This document shows, one piece after another, positions 57,369 through 64,000 of a stretch of DNA of 64,000 nucleotides. The first letter of the stretch is position 1; the number at the start of each line of letters is the position of its first letter. Both the position numbers and the translations under genes were made by a program. Under the pieces are notes generated by a model that saw nothing but the letters and a program-made list of their open reading frames with translations, searched no databases and was not told where the DNA came from. This stretch comes from Talinum fruticosum. Its lineage: Eukaryota > Streptophyta > Magnoliopsida > Caryophyllales > Talinaceae. The stretch is from contig JAITYX010000124.1 in NCBI GenBank assembly GCA_021018815.1, positions 806,001 through 870,000 on the forward strand, written 5' to 3'.

Positions 57369-57724
57369 AGTCATTTTTGAGATATGGAGTCGGAAGTTTT
57401 ATGTATTTCATAGTATGTGTGGCCAAGGCTTCAAGATTTGATTGATAAGAATAGTCCTGTCGAGTCTTAGATAAAGTAGGAGCCTTCTCATTGGATAATT
57501 TAGATTCAGTTTTTCGACAAAATTTTAGAATAATTCAAAATTAGGCCTTCCTTGGAAAATCGAGCACCCCAAGTATTTCCCTAGAGATAAACTTTGTGGA
57601 ACACTAACAATGGTCTCAACACTTTGTTGGTCCAAACTTGGGGTATTCTCGGTAAAAACCAGAATAGATTTATGGAGATTCACTAGTTGTTCGGAATGAA
57701 AGAAAAAGGAGTCTAAGACCTTAT

Positions 57725-57900
57725 CCCATTTAGATGTAAGGAGTAATAAGGATGTAAGGAAAATTGTAAGGAGTTGTGAGAAACTGTAAGTAGTTGTAAG
57801 ATAGTTATAAAGTTAGTTATAAAAAGTTATATGGAGTCGTAAGCGGTTGTAAGGACTTGTAAGAAGTTGTAAGGAATTGTAAGGTTGTAAGGTAAAGTCA
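57725..57900. mobile_element. TTGTAAGG-type MITE inside the older LINE
   Basis: An insertion of repeated gttgtaagg words splits the LINE coding match. Its sequence gtaagatagttataaagtta, then gttataaaaagttatat, is nearly identical (inverted) to the MITE at 22166-22282. Ends are blurred and no duplication is certain. Confidence 0.55.
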
Positions 57901-58240
57901 TGGCCTAAGATGTCCTTAAGAGTAAAAGTTGCTTTAGAAGTAGCTTTACAAAAGAGAAGGTTATGATCAGCAAAGAGCAAATGAGGAATTGGATTAGCAT
58001 TCCTTGCTATTTTAATGCATCTATTAGACTTTAAGTCAGAATCTACAAAGAAAAATTTTTGTACGAGAAAAATCCATGCATAGGATAAATAAATACAGGG
58101 ACAAGGATCACCTTATCGAAGGCCAACGTAAGTTTAAAAATTCACAAGGCTTATTAGGAGACCGTGGAAACACATGCTTTAATCCATCCAATCCGACCTG
58201 GATGAAACCTATGCAACACGAGATAATTAAAAAGAAAATA

Positions 58241-58419
58241 CTCCCTCTGTCCCTAAAAAGTTGTCAAACTTTGAGAATATAAAACTTTAAGTGAATATCA
58301 TTTAGCACTCACAACTTACAAATGGAGGGTTACTTTTTTACTATATAGAGAAATTTTGATAATATTTTTGGGACATCTAAAATAGGAACTTTTTGACAAT
58401 TTTTATGGGACGGAGGGAG
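58241..58419. mobile_element. Stowaway MITE
   Basis: Terminal inverted repeats CTCCCTCTGTCCC and GGGACGGAGGGAG, flanked by TA on both sides (58239-58240, 58420-58421); 179 bp. A Tc1/mariner-derived non-autonomous element. LINE coding similarity resumes directly on the other side. Confidence 0.95.
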
Positions 58420-58520
58420 TACCATTCAAGTCTATCATGATTTTTTTCCATGTCGAGTTTGATCGTGATATAACCATTTTTACCTACTGCATAAAAAAAT
58501 TGTTCATGACTTTTGGGCCA

Positions 58521-59082
58521 AAAGAATTTCAAAAATACAAAGATAAGAAAATTATTGAATCACACGTACCATGCCATTAACACCTTGGATAATATGAAAG
58601 ATATGAATCTTTGTCATTCTTTTTTTTTTTCTTATAGTATATGAAAATTTTTATTTTTCAATATCTTAACTTATTTAGTTTTATCTCGACAACCCCTTGT
58701 AAGAATCTTTATCCATTATGAACAAAGAGGGAAAGAAAATTTTTCAATTGAATGAGAAAATTAGGAAGAATTGAATTTTTTTTTAAAAGAAATTTGGATA
58801 ATACATTTTTATGTCAAATGGTGGTGGTATTGTTTGAAAAATCTAGTTCCTAAAAATAATAATCACAAAATAAACCTTTCTTAATTTATTATTAAACAAA
58901 TTTAATTATAATTGTATCAAATAAAATATCATTTTCTTAACATACAATATACATATCAAATAAAAGGAAGGACACTTTGGCCATGTTCCTCCATTTGTTT
59001 ATATATCAATAGTTTAATAGACCCAAAAATTCATTTATATAGTTATGGGTTCCAAAAATTCATGCAGCATAGTTAGATGGTA
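58521..59082. other. AT-rich intergenic DNA
   Basis: No gene or element recognised. Could include the decayed 5' part of the older LINE. Confidence 0.4.
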
Positions 59083-59481
59083 TCAAAAATAAATAATTTC
59101 CCTAAATTCCACCCAATTCTCACGAGGAAGTCTATTAATAGTCATCCATTGATCAACCCGTGTAATGTTAGCAACATAGGAGTGTAAAAACTCATGGATC
59201 GGGGAAAACATAAATAAGACACACCCATTGTCCATATCAGCATAATCAAGTTGGCCCTTAATATCAATCCAACTGCGTCTAGTTTTGCCCATAATTAGAT
59301 GTAGAGGAATAGTCACCTCAAGGTTTTCCAAGAAGACTCGTTGTGGAAAGGACAAGAGCAAAAAAACAGATTCATCTGATTCATCGGTTCCAAATGACCC
59401 TGTCAAAATGAACGAAATCTCGTAGGAGATTTCATTAAAAATTAAAACTATTAATACCTCCGACTCTTCTAAGCTCAACAA
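59083..59481 (-). pseudogene. possible DUF4283-like retroelement ORF fragment
   Basis: An open frame of 132 codons. Its middle (SWIDIKGQLDYADMDNGCVL, then FMFSP) has the look of the gag-like DUF4283 domain of plant LINE ORF1 (W...V.....D..NG.FLF.F), and WMTINRLPREN could be the following PW-type motif. It lies upstream, in the minus direction, of the older LINE. The similarity is weak and judged by eye. Confidence 0.3.
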
Positions 59482-60203
59482 CCGCGGCCGGGGGGTGGGG
59501 GAGGTATTAGATAATAAATCAGTAATACATTTTTATTAAATTCTTTATACTTTTAATTATGAAATCTTGGTTCACTCCACTAATGGTTAAAAAAATATAA
59601 CCAAAACATAAACCACAAAACCAAGGGAAACCTTCAGGATACCTAGCATTGATCTAATATAATATCAGTACTGCGGTTTTCTTTTTTTAAAAAAAGCATA
59701 AACTATTTGTAAAGAACTTCCAATCCTGAAATAATTCATTATCTCATTTGTCATCAATCATTTCTCAACATCAGCCTATTTGGGACGTCAATTTGCTAAA
59801 CATCTATTGATAAAAAATCACACTTCAGAAATTGGTTGATAAGTTTAGTGCACTCATATTTCTGCCTCTAACATCAGCTCATTGTATTAAAATTGCAAAA
59901 ATATCAGGTAAATCAACCCTCATAAACCATAAAATTGATCTCACTTTTGAGTAAACTTGAGCTCTTCCAATCAGCCAAAAAAAAAAAACTTCAGCTCTTC
60001 CAAAGCTGATTATTACTTCAAATATGGTACCCAGCTGGCTCAAATGACTAAACTCATTGAGCAGAATCTCCTCTTCAAAAATACCCAGCAAGGTGCTGAA
60101 CTTGGCCCAGGTAGTGGCGAGAATGATCGTCACAGTTTTACATTACATTTCCTTTACATCTATGCAAATTGAACTCCCAACATAGAATAAAAATGTGTTA
60201 AGT
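59482..60203. other. downstream of the HIG1-domain gene
   Basis: Begins with an odd GC-rich stretch, gcggccggggggtgggggag (59484-59503). Presumably contains the 3' untranslated region of the minus-strand HIG1 gene near 60100-60203. Confidence 0.4.
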
Positions 60204-62797
60204 TCAAAAGCCAGGGATTTTGGGGAAGCTATCTCCATAGTAGGAAGCTGTTCCAACCATAAGTGCAACTGTGGCACCTTGGACGACCACTCGAGCTCTC
60301 ATCAATTTCTGCCCCAACTGTGAATTGCCTTGCCTAAAACTTATTAATCCTGCCATCAGAACTCCAGCAGTAATCAGTGCACCTGAAAAAGTGTCAAATT
60401 GAAAGTCATCAAGTTGTTGGTGTAGGCAAATGTGCATAGCTATCACAGGAACATCAACCAAAAGACAAACTATAAGACATGGTGAACTTCAATCGCAAAA
60501 GAGAACTATAAGCATATATGAGCATATTTACAGAATTCTGAATTTTACTATGTTGACAGAGTCAATAGTGTACAAAACTTTCTAGCCTTGGATAAATACA
60601 GGAGGGAAAGTCCAGTGAAGGGGTTATCCACTCACGCATATCGATGCATTCTAACTAGAGGTTCTACTAGGAGCATGAAACAAACCCTCCAGTTTGAGAG
60701 TCAATCTCCACCTGCATCAAAACCTAATGCCAGTCCTGTAAGGAGCCTCATGAACAGGTTTTATCATCATGGTAGCAACCAGGCAATCTGTTATTGGAAA
60801 TTCGGAATAATAATCGGGAAGTTCATACAGGAACATGAATACAACAACAAAATTAATAGCTGTAAACTTTCAAAACCAATAACCTGGGGAGTTGTAGGAG
60901 CTGTTTTAAAGACAGATATACACCAAAGGATGGGCTGAATGTCATTGGGTTTTCCCCCATGGAGTCTCTGGTTATTGATGAACTTCACATCCCTAGCACA
61001 GTGTGGGGAAGGTGAAAATCAAACAGTCTACTCCAACATCATAAAGAACTACTTGCAATGTAAAACAACTAGACTAAAAAGACTAATTAGAAAGCCACAT
61101 TGAACAAATTTGACAAATATAGACCATGATCAATAATCATGTATAAGAATTACAGTAATGGCAAAGCAGGACAGTGCAAGATCCATGAAAGGGATGAATC
61201 AAGATAAAATGAAAGATAGGCATCTAGATTCTCAAAGTACTGAGGCGCTATACAGGAAAAAAACGGAACAAGCCACTAGGGCATGTTACCAGTCATTTGC
61301 AATGTGTCAAATCCAAGTTGGATAAATTCACAAATAGAATTCTCTCGCCAGATATGAACAGCTGACACTGACCAATGTTAATGAGTCTTGTGGCCAATGG
61401 TTGGAACAGCTCCCACAAATATTCAGTAGTTTATTAAAATCACTCAGGTTAAACAAGCAAATAGTTATAAAAGAATTGTTACAATGACTAAACATCTAAC
61501 ATGAGACTTGAAACCCAAACTTTCAACATCTGCAAATTATCTACTTGCCAACTCTTGGATGGTCTCATTTCTGTAGCTCACACAACACAATCTTCAAATG
61601 CACACTCCATTCCTTGCATGCTAGATGCAATTTCAACTTCAAACTGCAAACATCTTAACCACGTACAAGGTCTTCGATCACACAAATGGAATAAAACTAA
61701 CAGCTACTAAACATCCTCAACTACCATCAATCATTTTCTCCTCAAAACATAGCACATACGAAGTGGAACTGGAACCTCTCCCACCTTATTTTGACTACAC
61801 CATATGGGGTTACTATACTAGCATTTGATAAGCCAGCGGAAGAACAATAGAACATATTTCTCAACATGAAGGTTGAAAAAGAAAAACAAACATTAACAAC
61901 GAAACTGATTCCAGATGAACATATGACAAGAACTGATGAAGGTGCTTGTACCAAACCTAAATCCAGTAGAAGACTAGAGCATAAAAAAGCTTCCGACCCA
62001 GGAAACACAACCACCAGCACCTCCCACCACATAAGCTGTAACCATATCAAATTTGCACTTCAAACTCCCAACAGGCATAGAAGACAAGCCGCAACAAATT
62101 ATCCTAAATAGGCAACATAAGCACTTCCGACCTTGAAACCCAACAAATGTAATGTGGCAATAATGGCTAACACCCCCTCCGCCTATAAGCAGTAATCACT
62201 TGACATTTACACCTCAAAGATTTCAAATGCTTGAATCTTTCAATCTACACCAATCACATGAAGTAATTCCACTGACAACGAAGGCAGCTAAATCATTATC
62301 GATCACACCCGATGGCAACTACACACCTACAGACCTCTACCACACCTACACACCTCCTGCCCCCTTTTTTTTCCCCTAAAATCTCAACTCCTGAAAATTC
62401 AATCCCTACTATGGCAAAGGTGGAAATAGCAAGCTCCTATTTTCATATAGAAAGCATCAACTAAAGAAAAGTAATTAATTCATTTCTTATTTATTTGCAC
62501 CCAGATCCATAAGTTTAAACCTGAGTTTGCATTAGTTCCTCCTCTTTCATCATATTTCTAAGAAATTAACATCAAGGCACCAAAATGTCCCAAGCTTACA
62601 TTTTTAAACGAAACTAATTCTAACCACAAGAGCACAACAGGAGAAAACAAAATCTATATAATACAAGCTCTAGAGAAATTAAATAAAAATTTAAGAAATG
62701 AAAGAGGGAAAATGAACTTACCAATTGGGACTAAAGGGTTCCTGACGCGCTTCTTCTCTTCGAAGAACACTTCGATGCTGGGATCAGGGCTACCCAT
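60204..62797 (-). CDS. HIG1-domain (RCF1/HIGD-like) mitochondrial protein
   Basis: Two coding exons on the minus strand: 62722-62797 and 60204-60382, with a GT-AG intron of 2,339 bp in phase 1; 84 residues. The HIG1 domain is evident in RNPLVPIGALITAG and SFRQGNSQLGQKLMRARVVV, then QGATVALMVG, with two membrane helices. HIG1 proteins lie in the inner mitochondrial membrane and aid assembly and stability of respiratory complexes III and IV; that role is inferred from family. The start MGSPDPSIEVFFEEKK is the only ATG in exon 1, and a TACAG acceptor (minus strand, about 62812) just upstream suggests a leader intron. Length is normal for the short plant form. Frame is intact. Confidence 0.88.
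60383..62721 (-). other. HIG1-gene intron
   Basis: Donor ATTG|GTAAGTTC and acceptor tttttcag. No inserted element recognised. Open frames within it on either strand are short and unrelated to known proteins. Confidence 0.8.
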
Positions 62798-63470
62798 TTC
62801 CTCCCTATCTGTATGAAACCCAAATCAAACTCAAAGCAAAAACAAGAGCAGTAATGAAATCTGAATTGGGACCATGGAAATATGAGTTAGATTTTAAAAA
62901 ATTAAAACAAAATACTACTTATGTTAACTGGGGTCTCTATAATGTGTGACCATTTAAAAGTAAACGGCTCATCATACTTAAGAGAAACTAGTTGTCATTT
63001 AATTTAGTTTATGTGGGTGCTCCATGTTAAGTTTGTCATTCAATTTGGTTAGTCAAGTTAATTCCAATCAGTCATATTCAGCTGAGGAAAATTTGGATTG
63101 ATTTTAGTTTAATTTGTATTTTATTTGATTTATTTCAAATAAAGTCAAACTACTGCCATCACATAAAAAATACACAGAAAGCTATCGACTAGCTAAACTA
63201 AACTACGTTGATAGTCCAATTTATAATGTAAACATATATTTTAATTTTACAAACCTTAAAATTTATATCATAAATTCCAAAAACTTGGTACTTCCTACTC
63301 TCAATAGTTACAACTAAGGGGGGAGTTTATGTTTGAAAATAAAATAAACAATAGATTTTTGTTTGTCAGAAAAGAAGCAATATATACATAAATTATATGT
63401 ATTTTTGCTCGCCATGGCATATTATTCAAATCTTCCTATTTTTTTTTTACAAATTTTATTTTGAACCTCT
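62798..63470 (-). promoter_or_regulatory. upstream region of the HIG1-domain gene
   Basis: Contains the likely leader and promoter, then AT-rich DNA. No specific motif can be defended. Confidence 0.35.
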
Positions 63471-63583
63471 TTTTTAATGTTAATTCACACGCATACACAC
63501 AAACACACATAACCTAAGAAGAATCAAACCTTATTCTGTCCAGTGGAAACCAAACACCCTACTAACATGCTATCCCCCAAGGC
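63471..63583 (-). mobile_element. tRNA-derived SINE, second copy
   Basis: Minus strand: GGGGGATAGCATGTTAGTAGG (A-box region), GGTTTGATTCTTC (B-box), then a tail with atgcgtgtgaattaa. Same layout and tail as 53455-53563. Confidence 0.58.
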
Positions 63584-63892
63584 GGCATATTAAATTTATG
63601 TTAGAATCTGATTCATCATAAGCCCTGTTCAAGAATGTATAGATATTTGAATTTTCTCTTGAATTTTAAATTCAAAATTTATTTATCTAGATTATTCAAT
63701 ATCTAAAATAATTTGCACAAAAACAAGAGGAGATAATGAAATTTGCTATGGGAGCGTGTACAATTACAGGGGTGATGTTCAGTACCGATTCCTATAGTAT
63801 TGTTCGGGAGTGGATAAACTAATTCCCGTGAATTGGGCCTTTATAGAAAAAGGCTCTTTCTTTCTCTATAACTCTTCTCTCTCTTTCTTATT
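63584..63892. other. AT-rich DNA, possible LTR or LINE junction
   Basis: No clear feature. A CT-rich run at 63860-63890 precedes the LINE fragment. Confidence 0.3.
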
Positions 63893-64000
63893 CATTTGCA
63901 CCAAACTAGAGTAGTTCTTATCCCCAACCCTAAGACTGAACAACCTGCAACTGCCAAGGAATTTAGACCCATTGCTTGTAGTAATGTAATATATAAATGC
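63893..64000 (+). mobile_element. LINE reverse transcriptase fragment cut by window edge
   Basis: Reads TRVVLIPNPKTEQPATAKEF, then RPIACSNVIYKC. This is the start of the reverse transcriptase palm in plant L1-type ORF2 (usual form ALVPK...P....DFRPISCC.V.YK). The frame is open to the edge and in the opposite orientation to the 54-58 kb LINEs. Confidence 0.82.

Larger units (their letters stand above)
57369..58520 (-). mobile_element. older LINE, 5' part, host of the inserted LINE
   Basis: Minus strand, from 58.5 kb downward: ITIKLDMEKNHDRLEW; WIKACVSTVS; GDPCPCIYL-like sequence; FADHNLLFCKA, where the catalytic FADD has become FADH; SLGKYLGC; ATHTMKYIKLP. The same domains appear again in the younger LINE at 54-57 kb, so these are two copies. 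It carries a Stowaway MITE and a TTGTAAGG-type MITE, and is interrupted after KLPTPYLKND by the younger LINE. Confidence 0.8.

Noticed and set aside
1..64000. CRISPR array, operon or prokaryotic features
   Set aside because: No regularly spaced repeats with unique spacers; spliced genes and plant transposons show a eukaryotic nuclear genome.

Overview
The window is nuclear DNA of a flowering plant, almost certainly a eudicot. Genes are sparse, spliced and of plant-specific kinds (a receptor-like cytoplasmic kinase, a miR160-targeted auxin response factor, secreted cysteine-rich peptides). They sit in AT-rich DNA full of decayed transposable elements. I cannot name the species from sequence alone.

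Layout. 1-7 kb: a broken Mutator-like transposase, a GRF-zinc-finger pseudogene, and a Ty3/gypsy pol relic carrying a nested hAT-like element that itself contains a copied piece of Ty3/gypsy sequence. 7-25 kb: one four-exon kinase gene of the PCRK1/PCRK2 type on the plus strand, with introns of 5.8 and 9.5 kb stuffed with retroelement, LINE, SINE and MITE remnants. 25-36 kb: gene-free DNA with a microsatellite-bearing MITE family, a truncated Ty1/copia element and a decayed pararetrovirus-like segment. 36.5-41.4 kb: an ARF10/16-type auxin response factor on the plus strand with a long GA-rich leader and a miR160 site. 43-53 kb: two related two-exon genes for secreted ten-cysteine peptides on the minus strand, 6.5 kb apart. 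53.4-58.5 kb: a LINE inserted into an older LINE with a perfect target duplication. 60.2-62.8 kb: a two-exon HIG1-domain gene on the minus strand. The right edge cuts another LINE.

The five protein genes do not form a pathway; they are ordinary neighbours. The most practical observation is that the two largest genes each carry single-base deletions in short G or T runs (one in the kinase, two in the ARF) while the rest of the reading frame is well conserved. This looks more like homopolymer undercalling in the assembly than true decay. Any automatic gene model here is likely to be broken or mis-started. I did not find a clear new biological system. The most unusual structures are the gypsy-capturing hAT element, the LINE-in-LINE nest, the ATT-microsatellite MITE family, and a set of independent 50-57 bp tandem duplications.
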